Part shown: positions 1-9,503 of the stretch, in pieces
Layout: each line of letters begins with the position of its first letter
Position numbering within the stretch: the stretch's first letter is position 1
DNA from: an uncultured Marvinbryantia sp.
GTDB taxonomy: Bacteria > Bacillota > Clostridia > Lachnospirales > Lachnospiraceae
NCBI GenBank assembly: GCA_934408725.1
Contig: CAKRVB010000001.1
Coordinates: 124,001 to 188,000 of the forward strand
DNA: 64,000 bases
Reading direction: 5' to 3'
The notes under the pieces: generated by a model
Told to the model about the DNA's origin: nothing
The model's input: the letters and a program-made list of their open reading frames with translations, nothing else
The model's database searches: none
Made by a program: the position numbers and the translations under genes

Positions 1-898
1 ACACCTGATGCTGACCACCCATACTGTGATAGCTTCCTACATTGTAGTCAATACCACTTGTCGCATAATCATAGGTCACGGACCTGCGATATTTTTCCAG
101 TCTTGGATTCGGTTCTGGAATCGCAGATAACAGGCTTCTGGTATATGGATGTACCGGATTGGCAAAGATCTCATCTGTGGTTCCGGTCTCCAGGAGATGT
201 CCCAGATGAAGCACTCCGATACGGTCAGAGATATATTTTACCATGGAAAGATCATGGGCAATAAACAGATAAGCCAGCCCTGTTTCCTCCTGAATATCCT
301 TCATCAGATTGACTACCTGCGCCTGAATAGATACATCCAGTGCAGAAATACATTCATCTGCGATGATCAGCTTCGGATTCATAATCAGTGCACGGGCAAT
401 TCCCACACGCTGACGCTGTCCTCCGGAGAACTGATGTGGATAACGTGCCGCATGTTCCGGTGCCAGTCCTACTTTTGCAAGAATATTTTTAATGATGGTC
501 TCTCTTTCTTCCTTTGTTTTATACAGATGATGAATATCCAGACCTTCTCCCAGGATATCGCGTACCTTTTTTCTCGGATTCAGAGATGCCATCGGATCCT
601 GGAAGATCATCTGCATCTGTGTTCTCAACGCCTGGTTATCCGCCCTGGAAAGCTTCCCGCTGATATCTCTTCCATTAAAACAGATCTCTCCTGCGGTTGG
701 ATCATACAGGCGGATAATGCTTCGTCCAATGGTGGATTTTCCGGAACCGGATTCTCCTACCAGTCCGTAAGTTTCTCCTGGATAAATCTTAAAAGATACA
801 TTATCCACAGCCTTCACGGTAAAAGTGTTGCTGACTTTGAAATACTGTTTTAAGCCATTGACGGTAAGGATCGGCTCTGCATTATAATTCACTGCCAT
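1..898 (-). CDS. oppF: Oligopeptide ABC transporter ATP-binding protein OppF (3' end outside window)
   Basis: ATPase subunit that powers oligopeptide import with OppB, OppC and OppD on the inner face of the membrane. I translated about 299 residues from the ATG at 896-898. They show a Walker A motif GESGSGKST, a Q-loop region MIFQDPMASLNPR, the ABC signature FSGGQRQRVGIARAL and a Walker B segment IIADECISALD. In the Walker B the usual DEP is DEC. The C-terminal oligopeptide/dipeptide extension begins with NPVHPYTRSLLSAIPEP and is open at the window edge. The start lies inside the end of oppD (17-nt overlap), so the two are translationally coupled. Family assignment is firm. Peptide rather than another substrate is inferred from the complete opp gene order. 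Confidence 0.93.
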   Translation of the reverse strand, partial: MAVNYNAEPILTVNGLKQYFKVSNTFTVKAVDNVSFKIYPGETYGLVGESGSGKSTIGRSIIRLYDPTAGEICFNGRDISGKLSRADNQALRTQMQMIFQDPMASLNPRKKVRDILGEGLDIHHLYKTKEERETIIKNILAKVGLAPEHAARYPHQFSGGQRQRVGIARALIMNPKLIIADECISALDVSIQAQVVNLMKDIQEETGLAYLFIAHDLSMVKYISDRIGVLHLGHLLETGTTDEIFANPVHPYTRSLLSAIPEPNPRLEKYRRSVTYDYATSGIDYNVGSYHSMGGQHQV

Positions 899-1976
899 TT
901 TTCTTTGCCTCCTCCTTCATTCGTTCAATTCGTGCCTTCAGTTCTGCCGGCATCTCCACCTTCGGTGCCCGTTCATCCAGCAGCCAGGTTGCTGCGTAAT
1001 GAGTATCGGAAACCTGGAACATTGGCGGATCCAGCTTATCATCAATCTCCAGTGCATAACGGTTACGTGGTGCAAATGCATCTCCTGCCTTTTCATGAAG
1101 CAGGTTTGGCGGTGATCCAGGAATCGTATACAGTCTGTGATCATCGGTATTCAGATCCGGCATAGCCGACAGCAGTCCCCAGGTATATGGATGTCTCGGA
1201 TCATAGAAAATCTCATCAATCGTACCTTTTTCCACAATCTTGCCGGCATACATAACATTGACGTAATCTGCAACTTTAGCCACTACTCCCAGATCATGGG
1301 TAATGTAAATAACAGAAATACCACGTTCATCCTGAATCTTTTTGATCAGCTCGATGATCTTCGCCTGAATCGTCACATCCAGTGCAGTAGTCGGCTCATC
1401 ACAAATCAGCAGATCCGGGTTGCAGGCCAGGGCAATGGCGATCACCACACGCTGTCTCATACCACCGGACAACTGATGCGGGTAATTCTTCATACGCTTT
1501 TCTGCATCGGAAATACCAACTTCTTTTAACAGCTCTACTGCTTTATCCCATGCTTCTTTTTTCGGAGTCTTAAAGTGCCAGATCATGCCTTCCATGATCT
1601 GTTTTCCGATGGTCATGGTCGGATCCAGACTGGTCATCGGGTCCTGGAATACCATGGCAATTCGTTTTCCGTTGATATGTTTACGGATCCATTTCTTATC
1701 TTTGGTCAGGATATCTACCGTTTCTTTGCTGCCATCTGCATGGCTGTAAGTAAACTCAATGCTTCCGCTGTCTACGGTCGCATTGGAAGCCAGGATACCC
1801 ATAGCAGCTTTCATTGTAACAGACTTACCAGATCCGGACTCACCTACAATCGCTACCGTTTCTCCCTTATACAGATCAATATTCACACCACGAATGGCAT
1901 GCACCGGTCCGGCTGTTGTCTTAAATGTGATATCCAGGTCATTGATTTTAAGAATCTTTTCTTTCGTTTCTGACAT
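882..1976 (-). CDS. oppD: Oligopeptide ABC transporter ATP-binding protein OppD
   Basis: 364-residue ATPase, the partner of OppF in peptide uptake. Visible motifs are Walker A GESGSGKS (about 45-52), Q-loop [12 protein letters not shown], signature [15 protein letters not shown], Walker [13 protein letters not shown] and the H-loop THDLG. The oligopeptide C-terminal extension follows, with [14 protein letters not shown]. OppD proteins of this family often carry a C-terminal Fe-S cluster motif with several cysteines. Here the tail has no such cysteines: it reads [16 protein letters not shown] where a CxxR-type sequence is common. It lies 11 nt after oppC and overlaps oppF, so it sits in the middle of the operon. 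Confidence 0.93.
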   Translation of the reverse strand: MSETKEKILKINDLDITFKTTAGPVHAIRGVNIDLYKGETVAIVGESGSGKSVTMKAAMGILASNATVDSGSIEFTYSHADGSKETVDILTKDKKWIRKHINGKRIAMVFQDPMTSLDPTMTIGKQIMEGMIWHFKTPKKEAWDKAVELLKEVGISDAEKRMKNYPHQLSGGMRQRVVIAIALACNPDLLICDEPTTALDVTIQAKIIELIKKIQDERGISVIYITHDLGVVAKVADYVNVMYAGKIVEKGTIDEIFYDPRHPYTWGLLSAMPDLNTDDHRLYTIPGSPPNLLHEKAGDAFAPRNRYALEIDDKLDPPMFQVSDTHYAATWLLDERAPKVEMPAELKARIERMKEEAKKNGSEL

Positions 1977-1987
1977 CTACACGCACC

Positions 1988-3046
1988 TCACATTTCTTTC
2001 AGTTTTGGATCCAGTGCTTCACGAAGTCCATCTGCTACCAGATTAAAGCTCAACATCAGCAGCGCCATAACGATAACCGGCGGAATGATCTGGAACGGAT
2101 GCGTGGTAAAACTGTTAAATCCTTCTGAGATCAGTGATCCAAGAGAACACTGCGGTACCGGAATACCAAGACCTACAAAGCTTAAAAATGCTTCTGTGAA
2201 GATCGCTGTCGGAATGGAGAACATTACCTGTGTAATGATTGGTCCAATGATATTCGGCAAAATCTGTTTGAAAATAATGAAGAAATGTCCTGCACCCAGG
2301 GTTCTGGAAGCCAGAACGAATTCCTGCTCTTTTAATTTCAGCATTTCTGCACGGGCAATTCGGCTCATACCTACCCATTCTGTGAGCATCAATGCGAAAA
2401 TAATGGTCAGCATACCTGGTTTTAACACCAGAAGCAGCAGCGTCACAATAACCAGCCGTGGAATACCATTGGCAATCTCCAGAATACGCTGCATGATCAT
2501 ATCGGTTCGTCCACCGAAATAACCTGAAATCAAGCCGTAACTCATACCAATGATCATATCAATCAGGGCTGCAGCCACCGCAATGATCAGAGATACTCTG
2601 GCTCCTTCCCAGGTACGGGTCCAGATATCACGGCCAAAATTGTCACTTCCGAACCAGTAATACACATCGGTCAGATTGTTTTCTGTATACTTATCAAATT
2701 CTTTTGTTCCAGAAGAAGTAGTCATTCTCTCCACGCCATCAAAAATTCCCAGCTTTTCCAGCCCCGGTACACGTGGTGCAAAGTTCTTCTGACTCAGTTC
2801 CTGGCCGGAATAGGTATATTCATTCATACCCGGTCCCACAATAGCCAGCACAGTAATAATAATAATCAAAAACAACCCTATCCATGCGCTGGTCTTTCGG
2901 AAGAAACGGATGGTTACATCCTTCCAGAAGCTCTGTGCCGCAAAGTTGGTATCAATAGTGATTTCTCCTGCATTGTCCTTCAGCCTGAAATCAGCGTCTG
3001 TCGGAACATAGGTACTCTGTGCGGTCTTTACTATCTGTTCACTCAT
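1988..3046 (-). CDS. oppC: Oligopeptide ABC transporter permease OppC
   Basis: Membrane-spanning permease, 352 residues from the chosen ATG at 3044-3046. An upstream in-frame start would add 17 residues, but AAAGGAGA lies nine bases ahead of the chosen ATG and the longer form has no such site. The protein has a soluble N-terminal segment, a first membrane helix (IGLFLIIIITVLAIVGPG), a large extracytoplasmic loop typical of OppC, then several helices. The EAA loop that contacts the ATPase reads EAFLSFVGLGIPVPQCSLG. It starts 4 nt after the oppB stop. Pairing with OppB is standard for the family. Confidence 0.92.
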   Translation of the reverse strand: MSEQIVKTAQSTYVPTDADFRLKDNAGEITIDTNFAAQSFWKDVTIRFFRKTSAWIGLFLIIIITVLAIVGPGMNEYTYSGQELSQKNFAPRVPGLEKLGIFDGVERMTTSSGTKEFDKYTENNLTDVYYWFGSDNFGRDIWTRTWEGARVSLIIAVAAALIDMIIGMSYGLISGYFGGRTDMIMQRILEIANGIPRLVIVTLLLLVLKPGMLTIIFALMLTEWVGMSRIARAEMLKLKEQEFVLASRTLGAGHFFIIFKQILPNIIGPIITQVMFSIPTAIFTEAFLSFVGLGIPVPQCSLGSLISEGFNSFTTHPFQIIPPVIVMALLMLSFNLVADGLREALDPKLKEM

Positions 3047-3050
3047 CACG

Positions 3051-3986
3051 TTAATCTCCTTTCTTGGCCAGTCGGATTCTCGGGTCAATGACACCATAGA
3101 GAAGGTCTACTACCAGCATAATTGCAATATACATTGCTGAATAAATGAAACTCAGGCTGATAACTACGTTGTAGTCATTGGACTGAATCGCATTGACCAG
3201 AAGACTTCCTACACCTGGAATCGCAAAGATCTTCTCTACGACCAGAGATCCGGTCATCAGGTCTACGATCAGCGGAGCCAGTACCGTTACGATTGGAATC
3301 AGGGCATTACGCAAGGCATGACGGAAGATCAGTGCCGGGCCGGATAAACCCTTACTTTCTGCCAGAAGCATATAATCACTTCCCAGTACCTCCAACATCT
3401 CACTTCGGGTAAACCGGGCAATGGAAGCCATGGTAAACATGGACAATGAAATACTTGGCAGTACACTGGATCCCATAATATCTTTCTGACTGAATAGCAT
3501 CGGGAACCACTGTAATTTGAAACCAAAGTTATAGCTTAATGCCAGCGCAAATACATAAGAAGGAACTGACACACCAATAACAGAAATGATAGTAGCCAGT
3601 GTATCCCAGATCGTATTGTGCTTCAGTGCTGCCAGAAGTCCGAGGAGTAATCCAACGATAGCACCAAGGGCAACTGCCATACCACCGATGCCGATAGAGA
3701 TCGGCAGACGGGTCTGAATCAGCTGGGAAATCGGCGTATTCTTGGAAATCTTATAGCTGACGCCAAAATCTCCCTGCAGCATATTTTTTACATAATTAAA
3801 AAATTGAATGATAATCGGCTTGTCCAGTCCATATTTGGCATACAACGCAGCTCTCATATCCTCATTCAGCTTCTCATCATTGAATGGGGATCCCGGCATC
3901 AGCTGCATCAGTATGAACAGTATCAGCAAAATGGCCAATAAAGTAAATATGAAGGTCAGCACTCGTTTGAGCGTATACTTTTTCAC
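3051..3986 (-). CDS. oppB: Oligopeptide ABC transporter permease OppB (GTG start)
   Basis: 311-residue permease with an N-terminal helix (LTFIFTLLAILLILFILMQL), followed by the typical OppB start of MPGSPFNDEK and a sequence YGLDKPIIIQFFNYV. The C-terminal half has the membrane domain with the coupling loop VVEKIFAIPGVGSLL. The start codon is GTG at 3984-3986, supported by AGGAG eight bases upstream. It lies 130 nt downstream of oppA, separated by a stem-loop at 4043-4084, so its mRNA level may be lower than that of oppA (inference). Confidence 0.92.
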   Translation of the reverse strand: MKKYTLKRVLTFIFTLLAILLILFILMQLMPGSPFNDEKLNEDMRAALYAKYGLDKPIIIQFFNYVKNMLQGDFGVSYKISKNTPISQLIQTRLPISIGIGGMAVALGAIVGLLLGLLAALKHNTIWDTLATIISVIGVSVPSYVFALALSYNFGFKLQWFPMLFSQKDIMGSSVLPSISLSMFTMASIARFTRSEMLEVLGSDYMLLAESKGLSGPALIFRHALRNALIPIVTVLAPLIVDLMTGSLVVEKIFAIPGVGSLLVNAIQSNDYNVVISLSFIYSAMYIAIMLVVDLLYGVIDPRIRLAKKGD

Positions 3987-4042
3987 TTTTCTTCTCCTGT
4001 TTTATCTTTTTTCCTGTATTACGTCAGATTGCTCACGTAAAC

Positions 4043-4084
4043 GGAAAGCCGTACGAAAGGAAATCATCCCTTCGCGCGGCTTCC
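4043..4084 (-). other. Intercistronic stem-loop between oppA and oppB
   Basis: On the minus strand GGAAGCCG and GCGAAGG pair with CCTTTCG and CGGCTTTCC, giving a long, slightly interrupted stem. No T-run follows, so it is not a classic terminator. Such hairpins after a binding-protein gene commonly set a high ratio of binding protein to permease by partial termination or mRNA protection. That role is inferred. Confidence 0.5.
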
Positions 4085-4116
4085 ATACCTTTTACAAAAA
4101 GATATTTTTTATTAGA

Positions 4117-5736
4117 TTAGTCTTCTTTTACAACATTCTTGTATACACGGTTCAGTGCTACCGGATGCTGTTCCAGGCCTGTTACACTGCTGGATATCAT
4201 CTGTGCATTTGCTGCTGTATACAGAGGGAAGATCACTGCATCGTCCATAACGATCTTTTCAGCTTCATACATCTTAGCCCAACGTCCTTCTGCATCCGTA
4301 CACAGATCACCTGTTGTGCATTCATCGATCATTGCATCATAATCAGCGTTGCTCCACAGACCATAGTTGTTGGAGTTGTCTGTTACCCACATACCAAGGT
4401 ATGTCATTGGATCAGCGTAGTCCGGTCCCCAACGGGTAAGTGCTACTTCAAAGTTACCATCCTGCATATCTTCTACACGCTGTTTCTTAGGCTCTACAAC
4501 CAGGTTTACAGTCAAACCAGGAAGTGTGGTCTCCCACTGTTCTTTCAGGACTGTTGCCACCTTCTGCGGTGCATCGTCAGCATCTACAATCATATCCAGT
4601 TCGATGCTGTCTGTTCCCAGTTCTTCCAGACCTTTTGCCCAGAAATCTGCTGCCTTTTCCGGATCAGTTGCACATACATCTGAGAACATTTCCTGATCTT
4701 CAGAGAAGTCAGATCCATCAGGACCTGCTGCAAACTGCATTGGAACTGCAGTGTAAGTTGGGATGGAACCATCTTTTAACACATCATTTGTGATGGCTTC
4801 ACGGTCAATTGCCATAGTCAGAGCCATACGGATATTCAGATTCTGCAGTTCTTCTACAGCTGAGATATTAGGGCTTACATACCAAAGGTAACCAGCGCCT
4901 GTGGAAGAGAATTCAGGGTCATCTTCTACCTGATCAACCTGTTCACCATTTACAATGGTCATATCCAGAGCACCTGTCTGATAACTCATCAGTGCAGTCT
5001 GGGAATCCTGGATTACCTGATAATTAAGGCCTTCCAGTGAGATGGAATCTGCATTATAGTAATCTGCATTCTTGGTAAGGTGGAATGCTGTTGCTGCAGG
5101 TTCGTAATCATCCATTACGAATGCACCATTGGAAAGGATGGTGTCAGGGCTGGTTGCAAAGGTATCACCACATTCTGTGAAGAATGCTTCATTTATCGGA
5201 TAGAATGTCGGGAAATACATCAGGGATGTAAAGTAGCTGACTGGTACATTCAGTTCTACCTTCAGTGTCTTGTCATCCACTGCTGTTACACCAAGTTCGC
5301 TCTTGTCCATCTCACCTGCGATGATCTCTGCTGCGTTCTTGATCTGTCCAATATCGCTCATCATATAGGAATATTCAGAGGCTACATCCGGATCCACCGC
5401 TCTCTGCCATGCAAATACGAAGTCTGCAGCAGTTACCGGTTCTCCGTTGCTCCAGTTTGCATCTTCACGGATATGGAAGGTGTAAACGGTTCCGTCATCA
5501 GAAAGGTCATAAGATTCTGCTAATGCTTCTACGGCTTTTCCGTCTGCATCCATCTGCATCAGACCATCCGTGTAGTCTGCGATTACTTCAAAAGAAGTAC
5601 CATCTGTTGCGATCTGTGGATCCAGGGATTCTACCGGGGTCTCAACCATGACATTCAGATCAGAAGCCATAGCAGATGCGCCCAGCACGCTTGCTGCTGC
5701 CATTGTCATTACAACGGCGGTTTTGAGTTTCTTCAT
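4117..5736 (-). CDS. oppA: Oligopeptide-binding protein OppA, exported
   Basis: 539-residue extracellular solute-binding protein family 5, which captures peptides for OppBCDF. Its hallmark N-terminal sequence is VETPVESLDPQIATDGTSFEV, and the family motif YTFHIREDANWSNGEPVTAADFVFAWQ lies near residues 80-110. Start chosen at the ATG at 5734-5736, with GGAGAGAGATATT just before it; a longer frame lacks a site. The signal sequence ends in ASAMAS and contains no lipobox cysteine. That is odd, because in Gram-positive bacteria these proteins are normally lipid-anchored. Either it is held by the transporter or it is released. First gene of the operon, with its own promoter. Confidence 0.93.
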   Translation of the reverse strand: MKKLKTAVVMTMAAASVLGASAMASDLNVMVETPVESLDPQIATDGTSFEVIADYTDGLMQMDADGKAVEALAESYDLSDDGTVYTFHIREDANWSNGEPVTAADFVFAWQRAVDPDVASEYSYMMSDIGQIKNAAEIIAGEMDKSELGVTAVDDKTLKVELNVPVSYFTSLMYFPTFYPINEAFFTECGDTFATSPDTILSNGAFVMDDYEPAATAFHLTKNADYYNADSISLEGLNYQVIQDSQTALMSYQTGALDMTIVNGEQVDQVEDDPEFSSTGAGYLWYVSPNISAVEELQNLNIRMALTMAIDREAITNDVLKDGSIPTYTAVPMQFAAGPDGSDFSEDQEMFSDVCATDPEKAADFWAKGLEELGTDSIELDMIVDADDAPQKVATVLKEQWETTLPGLTVNLVVEPKKQRVEDMQDGNFEVALTRWGPDYADPMTYLGMWVTDNSNNYGLWSNADYDAMIDECTTGDLCTDAEGRWAKMYEAEKIVMDDAVIFPLYTAANAQMISSSVTGLEQHPVALNRVYKNVVKED

Positions 5737-5754
5737 AATATCTCTCTCCTTTCG

Positions 5755-5787
5755 TGTACGCGCTTCCTGTACAACCGTTCGCGTACA
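5755..5787 (-). promoter_or_regulatory. Stem-loop in the oppA leader
   Basis: TGTACGCG and CGCGTACA form perfect 8-bp arms, 17 nt apart, in the transcribed leader between promoter and ribosome binding site. It could stabilise the mRNA or bind a regulator. No known riboswitch is recognised. Confidence 0.45.
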
Positions 5788-5800
5788 ACACACTAAAGTT

Positions 5801-5829
5801 ATTATATCTTGCGGGAGGAGATTTGTCTA
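5801..5829 (-). promoter_or_regulatory. Promoter of the opp operon
   Basis: TAGACA (5824-5829) and TATAAT (5801-5806) on the minus strand are separated by exactly 17 bases, upstream of oppA. A good match to a housekeeping sigma promoter. Confidence 0.75.
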
Positions 5830-5842
5830 ATTCAAATACTTT

Positions 5843-5858
5843 ATCACACTAATGTGAT
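5843..5858 (-). promoter_or_regulatory. Palindrome upstream of the opp promoter
   Basis: ATCACACTAATGTGAT has perfect 6-bp arms around a 4-base centre and lies 13 bases upstream of the -35 element, a typical activator position. The half-sites resemble TGTGA boxes of the CRP/FNR family, but the spacing differs. The regulator is not known. Confidence 0.4.
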
Positions 5859-5884
5859 TTTTGCATAAAGTGATATACTTCACC

Positions 5885-6454
5885 TTACTTTCTCTTCTTT
5901 CTCACCGAGTACCCGAAGGTTCCCAGTGATTCCCCCAGGGCTTTGTATTCCCCATGGGAGTAGGCCATCAGCCCGGTATCATTGAGATGAAACTTTCCTT
6001 TTTCATCCATGTAATCCTCATCCACATGTACTTGCAGCACATCAGCCAGGAACATGTGATGGGATCCAAGCTCCAGTACCTCTTTCACCCGACACTCGAT
6101 ATTTACCGGGCACTCCATAATTCCCGGTGTACTGATCTGTACAGATGGTTCTTCTGTCAGATGCATTTCTTTAAATTTATCCACATCCCTGCCGGAACGT
6201 ACTCCACAGAAGTCTGTGGCCCTGGCCAGCTTTTCCGTAGTCAGATTCACTACAAATTCGCCTGTCTCACGAATGATATCATACGAATATCGTTCCGGTC
6301 TCACGGAAATATAGAGCATGGCCGGATTGGTGCAAACGGTACCGGTCCATGCTACTGTAATAATATTGGCTTTCTCTCCCGGGCGCTGACAGCTCACCAT
6401 CACCGCTGGCAGAGGATATACCATATTCCCTGCTTTCCAAATCTGTTTTGACAT
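5885..6454 (-). CDS. Flavin reductase family protein (FMN-binding split barrel)
   Basis: 189-residue cytoplasmic protein of the flavin reductase-like family. Such proteins bind FMN and reduce flavin or act as small flavoproteins. Family features are the N-terminal PLPAVMVSCQ strand, ANIITVAWTGTVCTNPAMLYISVRPERYS-type region (about 30-58) contacting FMN, the GEFVVNLTTEKLARATDFCGV segment, and a C-terminal HLNDTGLMAYSHGEYKALGE-like part. It starts 17 nt after the pyrophosphatase gene and is probably co-transcribed with it. The ribosome binding site is weak (AGAAAGATT). The electron acceptor cannot be told from sequence. Confidence 0.85.
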   Translation of the reverse strand: MSKQIWKAGNMVYPLPAVMVSCQRPGEKANIITVAWTGTVCTNPAMLYISVRPERYSYDIIRETGEFVVNLTTEKLARATDFCGVRSGRDVDKFKEMHLTEEPSVQISTPGIMECPVNIECRVKEVLELGSHHMFLADVLQVHVDEDYMDEKGKFHLNDTGLMAYSHGEYKALGESLGTFGYSVRKKRK

Positions 6455-6471
6455 AATCTTTCTATTTCTTT

Positions 6472-8124
6472 CTATTTCTGTAATTTACTTAACAGGCTCG
6501 GTATGAGCTGTTTCTTTCTGGAAATCACATTCGGCAGTATAACAGAACCTTCCTCCACGTCGACACCAAATGCCTCTTTTGCTGTCCGCTCAGCCCCATC
6601 GCCTTCACACAGCAATTCCGTGGTCTCGCTCATGATATCTGTAAGCATAAAGAACAGCATATTCAGCCCCTGTTCTTTTCTGGCCTTTTTCAGATATTCT
6701 TTTAGCTTACTCTTGGCAATATCCAGATCGGTCTTCGCCATACAGCTGATCTGTGCCACTCCCACACTCATCTTCTCTACTTCATAGACTTTGAAGTCCT
6801 GGAAAAAGATCTGTTCTGCTGTCTTGCTCTTCATATTGCTTCCGGCTTCGAACATTTCCAAAGCAAACTTCTCACAGTCAATACCGGCCAGCTGTGCCAG
6901 ATATTTTGCTGCATCACAATCCACTGACGTACAGGTCGGAGAACGGAATAACAGCGTATCTGAAATAATGGCTGCACACAAAAGCCCTGCAATATGCGGT
7001 GGGATCTCGATCCCCTTTTCCACAAACATCTGATAAATAATTGTTGCCGTACATCCCACCGGCTGATTTCGGAAGAATACCGGCATTACTGTCTCCAGAG
7101 ATCCCAGTCTGTGATGATCGATAATCTCCAGAATCTGTGCATCTTCAATATGATCCACTGCCTGTGTTGCCTCATTATGATCCACCAGAATCAGTCTGCG
7201 CTTCTTGATACCCAACAGGTTTCGTCTGGAAATGGTACCCACATACTGTTCCTTTTTATCCAGGATCGGGAAATCACGGTGCCGTTTGCTGGCCATGATG
7301 TCCTTGATGTCATCTGTAAAATCATCCTCATGAAACAGGATCAGATCTTCCGCCTTCATAAAATAGCTGATCGGCATACTCTGATTGATCAGATGCGCTA
7401 CCGTATAGGTATCATATGGCGTAGCAATAATCGTACAGTTCTTCTCCCGGCCAAGGATCTGAATGGTCTTGGTCACTTTGGCATCTCCACAGAGAATAAT
7501 ACAGCCTGCATTCATCTCGATGGCACAAAGCTGTGTCTCATAGCGATTGCCCAGGATAACCATATCATTTGGTTCTATGTAAGACTCCATCACTTCCGGA
7601 CTGGAAGCTGCTACCACTACTTTTCCTTTGTCAAAATAGGCCTCTTCATCTCCCACATAAAGCGTACCGTCCAGTGTTTCCAGAATATTCTTATACTGCG
7701 TATGAGCCTTAGAAAGAATAGCACTGTCAATGACCGCCATATAGGATCTCGCAATATCACCAATGCTGATCAAACCTTCCAGCATATTATCATCCGTCAC
7801 AATCGGAAGAGTCGTGCCCTTGGTCTCGTTCAGAATCGTCCATGCATTCTTCAGAGAAATGCTTTTCTTCACACCCTCTGTATGACGAATCTCCATGTCG
7901 CTGACCTTCGTCTTCACATTCGGCACATACCCTGGCGTCTCCATCTGAAATCTGTCCAGTACATACTGTGTCTCAGTACTGATACTGCCTGCCCGTTTCG
8001 GTACAAATTCTCCATCATCCGTCTGATTCTTCAAATATGCATACGCGATCGCCGAACAGATCGAATCTGTATCCGGATTCTTATGACCTATCACATAAAT
8101 CTGGTTCTTTGTATTCTCTTCCAT
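6472..8124 (-). CDS. ppaC: Manganese-dependent inorganic pyrophosphatase with CBS and DRTGG domains
   Basis: Hydrolyses pyrophosphate to phosphate in the cytosol, driving biosynthetic reactions. The 550-residue protein has the split DHH catalytic core of family II pyrophosphatases: GHKNPDTDSICSA at the N-terminus and DHNEATQAV, IDHHRLG (about 330-345) and the C-terminal SRKKQLIP substrate motif. Between the two halves lie two CBS repeats (about 70-130 and 245-305) flanking a DRTGG domain. Known CBS-pyrophosphatases are inhibited by AMP and ADP and activated by ATP or diadenosine polyphosphates, so energy sensing is expected. The ribosome binding site is AGGAGG shortly before the ATG. Confidence 0.93.
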   Translation of the reverse strand: MEENTKNQIYVIGHKNPDTDSICSAIAYAYLKNQTDDGEFVPKRAGSISTETQYVLDRFQMETPGYVPNVKTKVSDMEIRHTEGVKKSISLKNAWTILNETKGTTLPIVTDDNMLEGLISIGDIARSYMAVIDSAILSKAHTQYKNILETLDGTLYVGDEEAYFDKGKVVVAASSPEVMESYIEPNDMVILGNRYETQLCAIEMNAGCIILCGDAKVTKTIQILGREKNCTIIATPYDTYTVAHLINQSMPISYFMKAEDLILFHEDDFTDDIKDIMASKRHRDFPILDKKEQYVGTISRRNLLGIKKRRLILVDHNEATQAVDHIEDAQILEIIDHHRLGSLETVMPVFFRNQPVGCTATIIYQMFVEKGIEIPPHIAGLLCAAIISDTLLFRSPTCTSVDCDAAKYLAQLAGIDCEKFALEMFEAGSNMKSKTAEQIFFQDFKVYEVEKMSVGVAQISCMAKTDLDIAKSKLKEYLKKARKEQGLNMLFFMLTDIMSETTELLCEGDGAERTAKEAFGVDVEEGSVILPNVISRKKQLIPSLLSKLQK

Positions 8125-8486
8125 ACACCCTCCTGCATTTTTCTTTTGCTGCCATCAAAAGAATCATTGCCCATAACTACAATATACCATACATACGATT
8201 TCATCTGTGAAATTTTTTCCTTTGTTTTTCATTTTGTACTCTTCATTTTGCATTCCCTGTTCCAGAAAAAAAGTCCTTAAAAATGAGGAGTGCCCCCGAT
8301 GTCTGGTACACCGGAGGCAATTATGAAAAAATTTATCTATTTGTCTGTTCCATCTTTTGTGACTGTCTATATGATAACAAGTAATTATGAATATTCTGTG
8401 AACATTTTATAATTTTCTTGTTATTTTTTATATTTTTTTCTTTCTTCTCAAAACTTTTTTGTAACTTATAACCAGATAATTCTTTC
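8125..8486 (-). other. Gene-free stretch between ppaC and the S1-domain gene
   Basis: This stretch holds a probable terminator (8266-8319), an AT-rich leader with TATATT near 8185 that may be the -10 of ppaC (no convincing -35), and about 165 very AT-rich bases with no gene, tRNA or recognised RNA. Confidence 0.5.
8266..8319 (-). terminator. Probable terminator of the S1-domain gene
   Basis: On the minus strand TGCCTCCG pairs with CGGGGGCA (one G-U) around a 13-base loop, followed after a short gap by TTTTT and then TTTTTTT. The spacing before the T-run is loose, so efficiency is uncertain. Confidence 0.5.
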
Positions 8487-9443
8487 TTAGTTCAGCTTAA
8501 TATTCGCAAACAGAGAACCCAGATTCGTGGTCAGCTCTTCTGATTCCGGAAGTTCTACTGTCTCTTCCTGGATCTCTTCTGCTGCCACATCCTGCAGAGC
8601 CTTCATGCTCAGACTCAGCTTGCCATCTTTGACTGCAATGACCTTTACCTTTACCTCATCTCCTACATGGAGTACTGCGGCAGGAGTCTTAATTCTCTTC
8701 TCACAGATCTGAGAAATATGCACCAGACCAGTCAGTCCATTTCCAAGGTCGATAAACGCTCCGTATGGCTGGATAGATTCTACTTTTCCTTCTGTTACCA
8801 GTCCCACCTGTACATTGGAGATACGGGCTTTCTTCTCTTCTGCTTCTTTTTCACGCAAGATTTCTTTTGCAGAAAGTACCAGCTTACCATCTTCTTCATC
8901 TACGGTAATAACACGCACTTCCAGTTCCTTTCCCAGCCAGTCATTCAGATCATCTTCATCCACATAATCCAGCGCCAGCTTGGAAGCCGGAATAAATCCA
9001 CGGATATCTTCTACATAAGCAATCACACCAGATTTCACAATACCAGCTACTTTTACACGAATATTGCTCTGGGTCTCTTTCAGGCTTCTTAACTTATCCC
9101 AGGCAACCAGATTCGCTGCGTCCTTCTTTGACAGCATAATCTGTCCCTGTCCCCCATCTCTTCTAACTACAGTTGCGGAGATCTCATCTCCCACCTGTAC
9201 TGCTTCTTTTAAGTTCAGGGTAGGATCTGCACTGAAATCTTCCCGTCTGATTACACCTTCCGTATAATACTTCAGATCCAGAACTACCTCATCTTCTGTC
9301 ACATCGATTACGGTACCTGTGATCACATCACCTTCATGTATCTGTTTTAAAGATGCATTCAGTTCCTCCTCAAAGTCAGCCATGCTCTCTGTATGAGCTG
9401 CTATATCTGCTTTTTCTGTAAGTTCCTGTCTTTCTTCTGCCAT
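8487..9443 (-). CDS. S1 RNA-binding domain protein (ribosomal protein S1-like)
   Basis: 318 residues with three S1 domains at about 38-106, 123-194 and 213-281. The domain starts are GDVITGTVIDVTEDEVVLDL, IRVKVAGIVKSGVIAYV and GLVTEGKVESIQPYGAFIDL. The third is the best match to RNA-binding S1 repeats (GLVHISQI). Full S1 of enterobacteria has six domains. Firmicute versions with three or four are usual and may assist translation of weakly structured mRNAs or act in RNA turnover. Acidic ends (EEELNASL, AAEEIQEETVELPESEE) flank the repeats. The ribosome binding site GGAGGATAAGTACG and a strong promoter support independent expression. Confidence 0.88.
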   Translation of the reverse strand: MAEERQELTEKADIAAHTESMADFEEELNASLKQIHEGDVITGTVIDVTEDEVVLDLKYYTEGVIRREDFSADPTLNLKEAVQVGDEISATVVRRDGGQGQIMLSKKDAANLVAWDKLRSLKETQSNIRVKVAGIVKSGVIAYVEDIRGFIPASKLALDYVDEDDLNDWLGKELEVRVITVDEEDGKLVLSAKEILREKEAEEKKARISNVQVGLVTEGKVESIQPYGAFIDLGNGLTGLVHISQICEKRIKTPAAVLHVGDEVKVKVIAVKDGKLSLSMKALQDVAAEEIQEETVELPESEELTTNLGSLFANIKLN

Positions 9444-9503
9444 CGTACTTATCCTCCCGCGACCATTGTTTTTTGTCCAGGATTCTTATCCTGAGACAGA
9501 AAA

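Noticed and set aside
6994..8280. 428-codon plus-strand frame opposite ppaC, and a similar 413-codon frame opposite glgB (15835-17076)
   Set aside because: Antisense shadows of strongly conserved enzymes; composition unlike proteins and no start signals.
8320..8486. AT-rich stretch as a possible origin or attachment site
   Set aside because: No DnaA-box cluster, direct repeats or integrase gene seen; ordinary AT-rich intergenic DNA.
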